This document shows, one piece after another, positions 1-12,700 of a stretch of DNA of 64,000 nt. Source of the DNA: Pyrocephalus nanus (Eukaryota > Chordata > Aves > Passeriformes > Tyrannidae); assembly GCA_038380795.1 (NCBI GenBank), contig CM076268.1, positions 1,599,501 to 1,663,500 of the forward strand, in the 5' to 3' direction. How positions within the stretch are numbered: the stretch's first letter is position 1; each line of letters opens with the position of its first letter. The translations under genes were made by a program, and so were the position numbers. Below the pieces are notes generated by a model, which made no database searches, was not told the origin of the DNA, and saw only the letters and a program-made list of their open reading frames with translations.

Positions 1-1150
1 CCGTGTCTGAATCAGCTGCTCTTGTTGATCTGGCAGAGGCTCTGGCATGTGCTACAGGGAACATATGGTCCAAGCGTGTGTTTTTGTTATGAAACTGAGA
101 GTGAAATCCCTCTGCAGATTGGAAGCAGAGTAAATCGCTGATATTGTGCCTTTTGAGGCTACTGCTGACACTGGGGAGGCTGAGCAGAGCTCCTATGCCA
201 CGGAGGTGGCAGAGAAAGGAAACGTGCCCAGGGAGAGGCACCACAGTCCAGGACTGATGTGAGATGCTCAAGGTATGGGACTTGTTGCTCAGAGAAAAAA
301 AGGTAAGTCAGAAATGGGGGTGGTAATACAGACATCTGAGAGTAAAGGCTCTGGGAAGAAATGATCATTCACAAAACTTACGAGTCAAAGACACACAAGG
401 GCAAGGACAGAAAACTGGGCTGGGATGGATCACAGTGTGGTTCTAATTGGCAAGGGACACACAGAATGGAAGAGCTGCAGGAATGAAGGAGCAAGTTTGA
501 GCAATTACTTGGTTTGTCAGTGTGATAAGTAAAACTCCTCTGTCAAAAGATGAATGGCTATCAGTGCCAAGCAGCATCAAGAGATCTTCGATCCTGCCTC
601 GAGCAGGAGGAGGTCCTGGCTATGCTCAGGGGTGTGAACAGACAGGGGTTTTTTGAAGCAAGAGATAGGTCAGTAATGAGCATGAAGGAATTCATGCTTT
701 GAATTCCTTGAAACAGATAGCTTTTCAGAAGGTAACTTCTGCGTTTGAGGGATATTGTGCATTCACTCTGCTACTTAAACTATCAGCAGGCGTCTGTGGC
801 TGCTCCTGTGACTATCAGATGACTACAAGTGGTGTCACTGTGAAGCACAGTTACCTCAAGCTAGACCCGTTGAGTGCATGACGTGCTGATAATGCACCCA
901 TGAGAAAGGGACGGTTCCAAACCTCACAGACGCATTCTTTGCCTTCAGGTGTATTTCTGAGTGAAACCGAGGACTGAGACACGGATTTGCAAAGAGCCGA
1001 GAAAGTTCAAACCAGTCGAATCTGAAGAACAACGCCTGCCCACACCCTCATTTGGGAAGCGACATTGTTTTTGTTATTTGTCAACTATAACCTGGAATTA
1101 CCAGTCACGGGGCAGCGAGCTTTGGGGAGGAGCTTTGTGCTTTCTCTAGC
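1..1150. other. Upstream flank of BAG3
   Basis: About 1.1 kb of ordinary AT-balanced sequence before the GC-rich BAG3 promoter. The open frames here are short (about 60-70 codons), lack splice context and resemble no family I know. I see no RNA gene or recognisable transposon. Distal BAG3 regulatory elements could lie here, but none can be named from the sequence. Confidence 0.5.
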
Positions 1151-1422
1151 TGCACGGGGGTCGGAGTTTCCCTACGAGGGTGCGGGAGGGGTTCCCCGAT
1201 GATGGGCTGTGCCGTGCGGGGCTCGGGGGGCGGGCCAGGACGGCAGCTCCGGCTGGTCCATTCACCCCGCCGTGCCGGTCTCGATCTCCCTCCCCCTCCC
1301 GGAGAACCGGGAACGCCGTCCCGAGACGCCCCTGGGGACGCCTGTGGGTCCAGGACACGGCTGCAGCTCCCAGGGCTGTTCCCGGTACCCCGGGGGTCCG
1401 CCGGGCACTGCTGGACACAACC

Positions 1423-1432
1423 AGAAGTTTCC
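1423..1432 (+). promoter_or_regulatory. Candidate heat-shock element (head-to-head pair)
   Basis: The string AGAAGTTTCC matches the nGAAnnTTCn consensus exactly: GAA at 1424-1426, two-base spacer, TTC at 1429-1431. It lies about 200 bases upstream of the BAG3 start codon. Neither neighbouring pentamer position matches, so this is a two-unit site and would probably need the nearby second cluster for strong HSF1 binding. Confidence 0.45.
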
Positions 1433-1533
1433 AGCCCGCTGCTCCTCCGCCGTCCCCCGCCCTCCTCCTTCTCCTCCTCCTCCTCCGCGTCCCGCCTCTC
1501 GTCCCTCCCCCGCCGCCGCCCCCCTCGCCGCCG

Positions 1534-1549
1534 TTTCCAGACAGTTCCA
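1534..1549 (+). promoter_or_regulatory. Candidate imperfect three-unit heat-shock element
   Basis: TTC at 1535-1537, GAC (one mismatch to GAA) at 1540-1542 and TTC at 1545-1547 keep the exact 5-base periodicity of alternating heat-shock pentamers. The site is about 85 bases before the BAG3 start codon. HSF trimers bind three such units. The middle unit is imperfect, so affinity is uncertain. Confidence 0.4.
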
Positions 1550-1631
1550 GCCCCGCGCCCCCGCCCCGGCCCCCGGCGGATAAAGCGGCGGGCCCGGCCC
1601 CCGCCCCGCACTGTCCCGCACCGGCCCGGCC

Positions 1632-1802
1632 ATGAGCGCGGCCGCGCAGACCCCACCGCCGCCGCAGATGGAGGGCAGCGCCGAGCCGCTGCCCCCCGGC
1701 TGGGAGATCAAGATCGACCCGCAGACGGGATGGCCCTTCTTCGTGGATCACAACAGCCGCACCACCACCTGGAGCGACCCGCGCCTGCGGGCAGCGCCGC
1801 AG
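1632..1802 (+). CDS. BAG3: BAG3 coding exon 1 (WW domain)
   Basis: Encodes residues 1-57, ending RAAPQ before the donor CAG|GTACGG. It carries almost the entire WW domain: [18 protein letters not shown] followed by [14 protein letters not shown], with both signature tryptophans and the terminal proline. In mammals this domain binds PPxY partners such as LATS and AMOT proteins and SYNPO2. The start codon has a purine at -3. The exon lies wholly within the CpG island. Confidence 0.97.
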
Positions 1803-4800
1803 GTACGGCGGGAGGGGGGCCGGGGCTGGGGGGATCGGGGGGGACCGGGGGGTCCGGGATCCGCGCTCCCCCCCACGGGGGGCGATGCGGAGAGGGCAGG
1901 AGCTGCCTTTTGTCTCTGACGCACTGCAGTCCCTTTTTTGTGCATTAAATCGTTTGATACCTCGGCCCTCTGATGTTTATTTAAAGTTGGTGAAGTCCGC
2001 CCGGCCTGCCAGCGGAGAGGAGAACCTGATTTATTTTTCAGCTGTGAAACAGCTCAAATCGTGAATGCCTCAAAAAAAAAAAAAAAAAAAAAAAAGAAAA
2101 AAAAAAGAAAGAAAAAGACAAGAAACCCAGAATGGACTCTGGTCAAGTGTCGGATCTCTTCCTATTTTTTCTTTTTTTTTATTTTTTTTTATTTTTTTTT
2201 TAATTTTCTCCCCCCTTTTTCTTTTCCCTGCTCCCAAACTCTGCGGGCAGCTGCCCGCTCCGGTTTCGTTCCGAAGCACGCTCAGGGAAAAGCCGCATCT
2301 CACTCCAAATATGTCCATGGAAGGAGAGACGCGGAGGGGAGAGCGGCCGGGATTTTGCCGGGGCCTTGAGGAATGACCCTTTCGGGTCAGGTTCCCCGGG
2401 TTTTGGGGAATCCAGCCCGTTCCTTCGGGGATTACAGCCCTCTGACCCAGCAGCGCGACGGCTGCGGGCAGAAAGTGCTGGAAAGTTGAGCGGAGTAGGA
2501 GTTGCCCGGTGGGAAGGCGATTCCCCCGGGCTCTGGGTGCGCTGCTCGGCGGGCAGCACCGCCTCTCCCCGGGCACGCAGCCTGCCCTGCTCCCCTGCCC
2601 TGCCGGAATTCCCCTCGGGAAGGGGCTCCGCCACGTCCCGGCCGCTCCGCGGGGCTGGCCCGGAGCCCACCGGGGAGGGTTCCCGGGGGGCTGTGCAGGG
2701 ACCGGGGGGCTCCGGAGCCCCCGGAGCGGTTTCACGGCCCGTGCGGGGCAGCGGGGAGGGGGCTGCGGGATGCCACAGACCGGCCGCAACTTCTTCTCTT
2801 GAGCGAGGCGCTCAAGAAGTGTTAATTATTTTAAGAACTTAATGTTTCTTAAAATAGTAATTGCCCGGTTTGCGAGCGCGGGCCGTGACTGAAAGCTCCG
2901 TGTGAGAGCAGCTGGCACTGGAAAGGAAGGGACCGACTTCTCTGTCGCAAATTAACCCACTTTTCAGCTCTTTAAGTTCTAGCTCGTTTGGTCTATAAAT
3001 TCTGGTAATAATGCAAAGAGGTCCTAGGAAAATGTACTTTGCCAGTCTCATTATTCATATTATCGTAGGAAAAAGTGCTTTCTCTCCTCTTTGGAGGCAC
3101 CATCTTCCAGCTCTAATGGGGCACCTGTTAACACTGGCTCTTATGGCAATAAAAATAACAAATAATGTGGGTTTTTATAACCATAAAACACACTTGAGAA
3201 GGAAAGTGTGCTGTTTACTCAAGGGCTTTTGTTACAGAAATACCACTTGAGACTAACCCATTTAACAGAACAGTGCCATTTAAGCTGCTTTGATAATTGT
3301 GTGAAGTGACTGGGAGTTCTCTGATGGATCAGTTCTCTGCTTGAGTGGGTGCCTGAAACAAAGCGAATCTTCACCCTATCTCATGTGAAATCTGTGGTGA
3401 TGAGAAGTGCCCCTCCTGCCAACTTGGAAGGGTTATGACAGGTACAAAAAGCTGCACCTGCTTTTGAGCAGCTCTTGTGGGATACACTTTTTCCAAACAG
3501 GAAAATTTGTTACTGCTTTCTATAAGCAGGAATGTGTGCATGCTTCGGGTTTGTTCAGTGGGAGACAGAAATGCCTCCAGAGATGAATCTGGAAAACTGC
3601 TGATTTTTGAGGGTTTCTCTCTAATGTTGCTCAAAGAAAAACCCTCCAGTTTATGGTGATAGAAATTGTGTGTAGCTCCTCTCACCCAGCCCTGAGTTAA
3701 GTATATCTGCTGGAATTCATGGACAATTCCTGAAATTTAGATGAAGTTCCAGTGTATTTCATGAGGACAGGTACTATTTAGCAACAGTCATAGAATCAAG
3801 CCTGAGGAAACTGTCTCTTCATAAATAATGTTTTCTTTGCTAGGCAATGCCAAAGAAGACCAATTACCCACTCATCATGAATTTAAAATCCAGCAATGAT
3901 TTTTGAAGACATCAGACTTTTGTTAATACCTAAACAAGGGCAAAACCAGAGATGCAGGCAGAAAGAGAGACTAGATGGGAAGAGTTTCCTGATTTCCTTC
4001 ATTCTCAGTCTAACTCAAATGAGAATTTGTGGCTTTTAGAAGTGATTTGAGAATCACAAAGCCTGACTGCATTTGTCAGGCTTCACTTACCTTTTCATGG
4101 ATCAAACTTGTGCTGCCTTCATTGCTGCTTCACTTTCACTGAAATCAGACAGTGAAATTTGCATTTTTTACCCCCTCTTACACTGTATCTACCAATATCC
4201 TCAGTGTGAATATTTGTTCCCTTTCTGAAGAGATTTTGGCTTCAAAGTGAGGTATTACACTGTGTGTGGACAGTGAGTGGAGCACAGATCTAGAGCTAAC
4301 TGAGCTTTCCTAGCTAAGCAGTCCAGCTGAGGCAGTATCAGAGTGAAATCCTGGTGTTCCCAAGTGCTTGATCTTGGTCTTCTCACTTACTCCAGGCTTA
4401 GCATCAGTGCAGCCATGCTGACTGCAGTGATCTGTGCCAGACACATAATCAGGTAAAAGTTGAAGTGGCTCCTTTGAAATTTTAACCCATGACAGAGCCA
4501 CTTTAAACCAACGAAACCAGACCTTGATGTTGCATTTAACTCTGTGGTTTAGATGCATTTGTGAATTCACATGACTCTGTTATTTTCTCATTCAGTCTAG
4601 CCTTTTTTTTTTTTTTTTACTCACATGAAGGATGGGTGTTCTTCCTCTGCATGTTTGCCTCTTACTTGTAAGAAATTGTTGCAGTGTAAGGTTGAATTAG
4701 GGACACCTTCCTGAGAAAGAGGAGAAAAAAATCTCTTACTGCTCCAGTGAGAAATAAGGCACAACTTTGCAAATGACCAAAAAAACATTTGTTAATGGAA

Positions 4801-7800
4801 CTTCTTGGTAGACTAATGATTTTTTTTCAAGTATCTGATTAGTTAACAGGAAGACATTCAAGGAGAGTAAGGTACAATCCATACTGTGAAGCAGGTATAT
4901 ACATCTACTGAAAACATGTTTTCTAGCCATGTCACTCTTCCTCTCTTCCTTTGGTAGAACTACTGATTTCCTGTGCTTATTTATTGTTATTTTCCGTGTT
5001 AACTTGGGGCATCACAGCTGTGCTTATTTCCTGCAAGACTGTCTTATAATGTTAAACTGTAAACGTTTAATGCTGGAAAAAAATTGTTTGCACTTAAAGA
5101 AGAAAACAAAACCAAGGCTTGCATAGGTATTTATTGATGCCCCTTCTCTGTGTTGCCTCCCCATGCAGTAAACCCTCTGGGAAATGCTGGGACTAAAAAT
5201 AGAGCAGAGGAATTGACTGTGCTGAGCTCTGCTGGCCGGATATTGCAGGGATCGATAGCTGGCTGGGGCCTTGGGTTTGAGCTAAAAGCTGTAGCAGGCA
5301 GGCACACAGCCATAAGAGTGATCTGGGATAGATGTATTGCTTGCAGCGAGGGACAAAGGAAGAAGGAGCCATCTTACCCTCCTGCTGATGCCTCACTGGT
5401 ATTGGGGGAACAACTCACTACACCTAAGTTTCCATCCCCCTTCCCGACTGCTGCAGCTCCTTGCTCTCTGCTTCCCCAAATAAGCCTGAAGTCACTCAAT
5501 TCTCATCTCTTTAGCGGTGGATTTATTTTTGAGCACTGACTGCTCACGTTCAAGTTGACTGCACAATTCTTGGGAGCCCAAATTAGAAATTGCACCGGGA
5601 GTTCAGTCCGGCCTCTCTGAAACTGCATCTCTCCCACTGGTTCACATCAGGGGAAGGGAATGTAGGGCTGGCTCAGCTGGCAATTAGGGCCTCTCCTACC
5701 TGCAGTGTTTTACATCACCAGTGCTGATGTGCACTCTGTCAGGTTGGCAGCTTAGTCACTGGATTACAAAGGTGCTGCAAGTAAAAGGCACAATGTGTAG
5801 CAGTGGCAGAATTATCAGTAGGGGCTTTTTGGAGGGTTGTGACTGGCTCTGTCCAGATTCCCTGCAGCTGCTTTGTGCAGTTATTTAAAGCCCCCCTTTA
5901 CATGGTAGGCTGGGAGTTAATTTACGGGGATATCGGCTAATCTGAAAACAAGAGGTGGATCTAATCAGAAGTGAGAGACAGGAACTGCAGAAATCATGCT
6001 GGAGATCATCATGGCAGTGTCTGGGCTATCAGACAAGAGGAAAAGCAAAGGAGGGGTTGCAGAGTTCTGTGCAAGTCCTGGCACCCTGTGCCTCTTATCT
6101 AAAGGACAAAGGAAGAATCCTTGTGCCAGGTGGCAGCGTTCTTGCCTAGGAATCAGATTTTTAACACTTGTGTACACAGGCAGGATTTTTCCATAATCAC
6201 AGGGCAAAAATAGAACTGTTCCCACTGGAACTGTGATAAGGCAGGTAACAGCCCAGTATGCTGTGGGGCATCCAGACAGGATCACTCCCTAGGTGAGCTC
6301 TGTCTCCAGAGCTTTCTGGGGCATCTGTGGTCTCTCTTCGTGCCAAGTGAAAGGCAAATGTAAATTAGAATGTGGCTTGTTCACACAGATCACGTTATTT
6401 AATTACAGACTGAAAGAAAAATGCTGTATCTTAAATATGTTGCAGAAGCTGTTGGTTTGATTATTTTGATTTTTTCCTTCTTGGTTTCACAGACAGGAAA
6501 ATCAGGCATGTGTTGGGTAAGTGACTCGTCTGTCATCACCCAGTAGGTCAGGTAGCACCAAAGTGTGTTTTTTATGGCTGATGGCAAAGCCTTATAACTA
6601 ATAAATGAGGTGCAGTGTAGAAAGTGGTTTTAGTGTTGGAAATTGCTGTTTGAGGAAGTGAAGTCACGAAAATGCTGCTTGCAAAATGAAATTTTAGATG
6701 GAAATGATAAACTGTGGAATTCACAGCCCTCTCTTTAACCATTATTTCCTTATTCTCACTTTTTTAATGAAGCATTGTTTTGTTAAGCCATGAGACTCGT
6801 GCCTTCTCCTGTGTTCCAGATTTCTGGTTCATAGCTAACAGGAGAGCAGCAGGCTGACTACCTGCTTCTCAGGCAGGCAGGGATGAACAGAAATAACTGA
6901 ATAAAGTGTGGCATTCTCATCGCCCTTGATAAGAATATTTCTGTTAGCCCTCCAAAGGGCTCTTCTCTAACCCTGTCCATTAAAGCTGATGGTGGGTGGT
7001 GATTGCAGCTCTCCCAAGAGTGCTCTGCTCCCTGTTGCAACCATTGCTTCTCTCAGCCATGTTCAGTTTGGCCCCTGGGGTGCTTTCTGTGCACGGGCCA
7101 ACTTCCACTCGTGGGCACAAAAGGCAGGTGATGTCATGTCTGCACTGAGGTGCTTTAGCTTAAGAATCGTTTTAGTGATCAAAAGAGGGCCTTTTTTTTT
7201 TTTTTTTTTTTTTGATTGATCTGCAGGATGTGTTTGCTCCGGGCTCTCTCTGCTGCAAAGCTCAGGATTAGGTTTCTCCTTCGGTTTCTAATGGTGTTTA
7301 TTTGTTCCTAATGGCACGGCTGGCCTTCCTCAGTCAGAGCATGTGTTAATGTCATACTTGGAGAACACAGCCCCATAATTACAAGAGGGAACAAAAAGCC
7401 TATTTGCCTACACATGTGTATGTTAGGAAATAAAAGCTCAGCATTCAACAAGTGGAACATCAAAAGCAGCTTGGCCTGTAATTGGGTTACATGATGCGAC
7501 TGACACCAAGTCCTACTGAGACAGCTCATGCAGCCCAGCTTATTCCTGGGTTCCTGCAGTCAGCAGCTAATGATATCCTTCTGAAATGCCTGCGTGCTCA
7601 GTCGATGTGTTTAAGCACAAATTGTGAGTAAAAGGGGGAGAATGCAAAAGGCTCCAGCAGCTGAAGAGCAGCCCTAGGAAGGCTGGAGTCAGCACGGAGA
7701 GCAGATCACTCTGCACCCTCCAATTTGGGTGGTTATCTGGGGACTGGTAATAAAACCTACTCCATGCTGATGTTGTGCTATTAACACGTTCAAATACAAA

Positions 7801-9730
7801 GCACTGCTGAGAAACTTCTTAGAAGTACTTGGATGTGCTGATTTCTGTTGATAGCAGAGCTAGTGTAGTACTTTTGCTTAGTTAACACAACAGAAGAGGA
7901 AAAAAGGTCTGGCCAGAAGTAAAATACAAATGGATCTGGAATCCAGTTGTAGTGCTTAGTTTTGCCTTTCTGTGACAAAATGTTTTTTCCTTTTTTTCTT
8001 TTTTTTTCTTTTTTTTTTTCTTTTTTTTTTAAATAAAGAGAATTGATACATCATTCTTAGATTTTAATATTGGGTACTACTGGCTTTTCTGGCTCTTCTT
8101 GGTAATTTCTGATAAATACATTTGAGCACATGTGCAAAGGAAACTTGGGGGTTGTGTTTCAGTGACTCATTTTAGATGTTGTATTTGGATGTGAAAGAAC
8201 AGAATCATGCTATTCCCTTCTTCCTAAACTTTTAGGATCTGGGCTTAATATCATGGAAAATGTGATCTGAAGTTAGATTTTATCAGGTACTAGCATTTTC
8301 TCAGTCACAGTACTCCACAGCAGCAGCTTACAAGGTCAGAACCACTGAAGCCAGCAGACCCTCTGTTTGCTTACAGAAAGATGTGGAATCTCTTGGCAAC
8401 GTTGGTAAATATTTGTTTTCCCTTTGCTTTAGACAATGTTTACAAAACAGATGCAATTTAAATACTGCTCTGCAGAGCTGCAGAGGTGCTCCATGTGAGT
8501 ATGATACACAGATGCTGCTGTACTGCAGATTACATCTGTACAAGTTAAGAATGCAAGAGTGCAGTGGCAGCAGAACTTGCTTTTGAACTTTATTTTGCAG
8601 ACCGTTTTAGTATAAGGGGAATGAAAAATGCATTATGGAAGGAGTCTCAAAAGGCAGATTCTGAGTTCAGTACAACTATTCCAGTCATCTAGCATGCACA
8701 CAGAATGTTTTGACAAATTTAATTTGATTGGTACAGCCACCTGGAAAACTCCAGTGGCAATTTGCTGGCATAAGCAGTGGCTGAGTTTGCAGGTGTCTGT
8801 GTCTCAGTCTGGAATAACACTTGAGCAGTCGCTGGGGCACACTGGGAGTTGTGCCATTATCCACTGCAGATAGTACAGCTGGTTTAGGAATTCTGTTTCA
8901 ACGCTGTGTTTCTTCTCTTGCTGTTGCTTTTTTTCCTTCCAAGGGCTCTTGGTTTCAGAACTCGCTTAAAAGCCGGGCAAGTTGGAGGATTTAAGTGTCA
9001 GTCGTGACCATGCCCTTCCCACAGGAAGCCAAGAGAAGGATGGAGGGGTATGAAGTGTTTTTTCCAGTTGCACAACCCGCGCTGGCTGCACCTTTGTTTA
9101 TCGTGGTGATGGCCTGACAACAGAAACGCTGGGGAGCTGTCAAATGCCCTCCCAGCTGGGCCACAGCACTCCCCTTTCACTGCATGTGAGGATTGTTCCC
9201 TCTGCCCCTCCTGACATGGTGCAGTGGGCTTGAGTTCCTGGGGTGTTGCAGCCTCCCTGAAACGTAGGCCAGGACTGCTGTCAAAATGTCTGAGCTGCTC
9301 AAGGGAGGTTTTTTGCATTTTTGTGCTCCCCACTTTTTGGGGAGACTGTTAAATGTAAGTTGAGTGTGTGATCAGAGCTGGGATTGCTGCAGTGCTGGGA
9401 CTCAGTCCTGCTACTCACTGAAAATTAATTAATACTCTGCTGCTTGTAGCTACTCTCAGCTTTGTTATTAAGGAATTTATTGTTTCTTTAGATGAGGGCA
9501 GAGGAATTTTACTTCAGTTTGTTTAAACACAGAAACCTGAGCTGTGTTCCTGGTGTTTATGTGTAAACTGGGAAGGATGATGGACTAAGACTAGTGATTC
9601 ATTTATTGGGCATGTCTCTCTTTGTGCAGATTTGTGTTCAGTGTGAGCTCTGCACTTTTCCAGATAACGTTTGTTAATATAACAAGCAAGAACTGTATGC
9701 AATAGAAGGCAAATAAAGCCAGAAAATGGC

Positions 9731-9775
<45 letters not shown>

Positions 9776-12700
9776 TTATGTGCTGGCTGTGCTCTAAAAC
9801 ACAGAGCATTCAGAGCAAATCCATGATTTTTTTCTCTGTAGTGTAATGATGAGAGTTTTCCAGAGCTCGATTCCATTCCTGCCCCTTGCACACTGTCCCC
9901 AGGCACACCTGAGCTGCTCCTGCCATGTTCCAGAACCTGTTTGGCCAGGCTGGAAACACTGCCTTGCTCAAAACAGAACTGCTTGGCCATGGGGGGACTG
10001 GGATCTGCACCCAAACCACTGGCAGCATCTAGCTGAACCCAGGGCCGTGGTGGTCTTTGGCTATGGATTGCCCATGTTTGGGACTGTATGACAGTGGGAA
10101 GGAAAGGAAAAGGAACAGGAATGTTTAAGATGTGGTGACACAAACTGGCTAATGTAAGCAACTGTTCATGGAGTTAACTATTAATGAAGTGTTGAAGGGA
10201 GCAATGTAGATCAGGAAGAGCAGTTGTGATGAGAGCACCTTTCCTGAACCTGATCTCTGCCTCAGAGCTACTGATGGTGGGGAAAACAAGGCCACTGCAT
10301 TTGTGCCTTTGCTGAGGGCTGCTCCAGTGTGACTGTGTGGGTGAGAGGTGTTCCTCTGGGGCTGCTCCTGACTACAGGGCAAAAAAGCCTGGGACAAAAA
10401 ACCAACTCAATGCTAACTTTGCACAGAGGCAGCACAGCTTGTCTGAAGCTGTGAGAATGCGTGAGAAGTTATAGCAGGATGGTTTATGCTGTGGCTCTTA
10501 GAAGGGCCAATGTTTCCATTAAAAAACAAAAAAACCCCCAAGACAACAACAACCAAAACCAAACAAACCAAACCCACCCAATAAAGTATTGTCAGAAGTT
10601 TTACTTCAGTTGCAAGATGAATGGTTTGGAAAAGCAGTCCAGCCTGATTTGGCTTTGGTTCTGGGCTGCTGCTTTTGTATTTCTTACCAGGGCTTAAGTT
10701 GCTGTGGCAGATTTCTCAGATTGCCAGGAAGGTTCAGATCAAGGGCAGCCTCACAGGTCTGAACATGACATGGAAGGGGAAGTCCCGTGCCTGGACTCCC
10801 AGGGGGGTGGTTCATGCTGGGTAGGGGGAGTGGACACTGTCCACGTTGAATCCTTGGCAATGGTTTGTCATTGTGGATTGCTCCAGATGATTGGAGGTCT
10901 TATCCCCAAATAAAGCCGTTCAAAACACTGCAGCCCCCAAAAATGCCCAGAGAGGAGCTGACAGCTAATCTGGAGCTCTTTACACCCAGGTGGAGTGGAG
11001 CTGGTTTAGCTGACAGCCTTTTCATGTCAGGGCATCTGCAGGTGCTCCTGGCCCACCCAGCTCCTAAAGCCTTCCCAGCACCGACCCTTCCCTCAGAGAG
11101 GCTGCAAGTGAGGGAATCTCCTTTTTATAGCAGTGGGAGCCGTGGTGTAGGTGGGGTGGCTGGGGAATGCTCGGGTTACTCCGGCAGGGAGACTGCAGAG
11201 CAGCTGGTGCAGGCCGGGCACAGAGTGCCTGGAGTCAGCTCGGAGCACCAAGGTGCTTCTTCCCACTCTGGAATCATCAGTTTCCTTCCCAGCTCGCCCT
11301 GTGGACACTTGGCTCTGCCTCCCATTGTTGTCAGCTGAGCACACCTCAGGTTTAGTTTGCTGTAAATGCAGTTTGCTGTTGTAACTGTGGATCCTGGGAG
11401 AGGAGGCTGCAGGGAGGGCTCTGTGTGCAGGGTTATGCTGGTGGGAGGTGAACAAACACGTTTGTGGTGCGTGGGGTTCTGAAAGCCCCTGGCCAGCCTG
11501 TGCTGAGCAGAGGAACGTGGTTTCCTGGTAGGGTGAATTTAAGATGACTCATCTGGCGGCGGTGGATCCCGGTGCAGACCTTGGCATGAGATCATCCTTG
11601 CTCTGCAGCTGGAAAAGCCAACTTCAGATGGCTGCTCCGTGCGAACTTTCTAGGCCTGGCTCTCCTCTGGGCCTCTTCCAGAATTTTTCCTTTGTGGAGG
11701 TTTTTTTAATAAGTAAAAGGAAGTGGAACATCAGGGCTCAGACTTTGAACTTGTTCCTTTCTATGGTTTTTATCTTTATGGGTTTCCCTAAATAATGGGC
11801 TTTATTCTCTGAAGTTTCATTGCTTACAGGAATTCTCACAATTGCTTTTTAAGGGGATACTGTTGTATAGAAAGAACACTGATAATCTGGTTGGTAAAGT
11901 AGTTAACTCCTAATGAATTGGTATATTAATGTGTACAAAAGCAACACGAAATATTTTTGCAGCTTAAACAACTCTTTAAAAATAGGGTTTCCAACACTTG
12001 CACCATATGTCCCCTTATTAAATTCTCCTCTTAGTGAATAATGACATTACCCTCTGAATGACAGAGGTGCTTGTTACATGATCTGACTTAGAGATACATC
12101 TGGAACTTGGCCCTCGCGGGGTCTCAAAATAGAATGACCGATGCAGGAAGAACTTACTAGAGGACTTGTGAGGGCTCTGAGTACAAACCACTTCCACCCT
12201 TGCCAGGGCTTTGACATTGTCCAGGGAGCCTATTCAGACAACCCAGGGATTTTTTCATCTTGCTTTTCAGCCTTTTCCCCTTTGTCAGGCCGTCCTGTCT
12301 TCCCTCCCCTCTCCCTCAATGTTTACTGAACCGAATCCTCCCTTTGCTGGAAGTGAATATATTTGTTCAGTGTGCAGCGTCAGTCAGGGGAAGAACAATA
12401 CCAACAAGATTGTGTTTCTGATGGGATTAGTCTTCCTTAGAAGTGTCCTTTCAGATGTTATCTGTAGCACGGATGTGTTCTGAGAGGTGCTAAGGAAATG
12501 GGCTTGTTTGAATTGGATGAGCTCCACTGAACCGGGTGGGCTGGTGGCTAAAAGCTAGTGATGCATGCTAAACGAGAAATCTTGTTGTAGTTAGGCCAAG
12601 TAAATCCCAAGTAAGTATTTCTGAGAAGTGGGGCTGAAGGCCCCACACACAAGCAGATTTTTTAGCTTCCTCCCTTCTGCTGCCTGCAGTGTTAGCACCT

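Larger units (their letters stand above)
1150..1900 (+). promoter_or_regulatory. BAG3: BAG3 CpG-island promoter and 5'UTR region
   Basis: A sharp switch to C/G-rich, CpG-dense sequence surrounds the BAG3 start codon, as expected for a CpG-island promoter. Two heat-shock-element-like sites sit inside it (about 1423-1432 and 1534-1549). An ATAAAG, TATA-like string lies near 1580, about 50 bases before the start codon. If it were used, the 5'UTR would be only about 20-25 bases. The human gene has a much longer 5'UTR as I recall it, so the transcription start cannot be fixed here. BAG3 is a known HSF1 target in mammals, and these sites are consistent with that. Confidence 0.65.

Noticed and set aside
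1105..1751. Arg/Gly-rich minus-strand open frames of 149-201 codons over the BAG3 promoter
   Set aside because: GC-rich island sequence has few stop codons. The frames overlap the known promoter and exon 1 and resemble no protein family.
1199..1948. 249-codon plus-strand frame running through BAG3 exon 1
   Set aside because: It reads the WW exon in a wrong frame, and the real frame gives a perfect WW domain.
2070..2789. 239-codon minus-strand frame ending in poly-Phe
   Set aside because: Made of GC-rich intron sequence plus the A/T tracts. No homology is recognisable.
3781..3806. CATAGAATCAAGCC as a minus-strand CR1 end
   Set aside because: Only about 10 bases resemble the CR1 terminus, too short to call.
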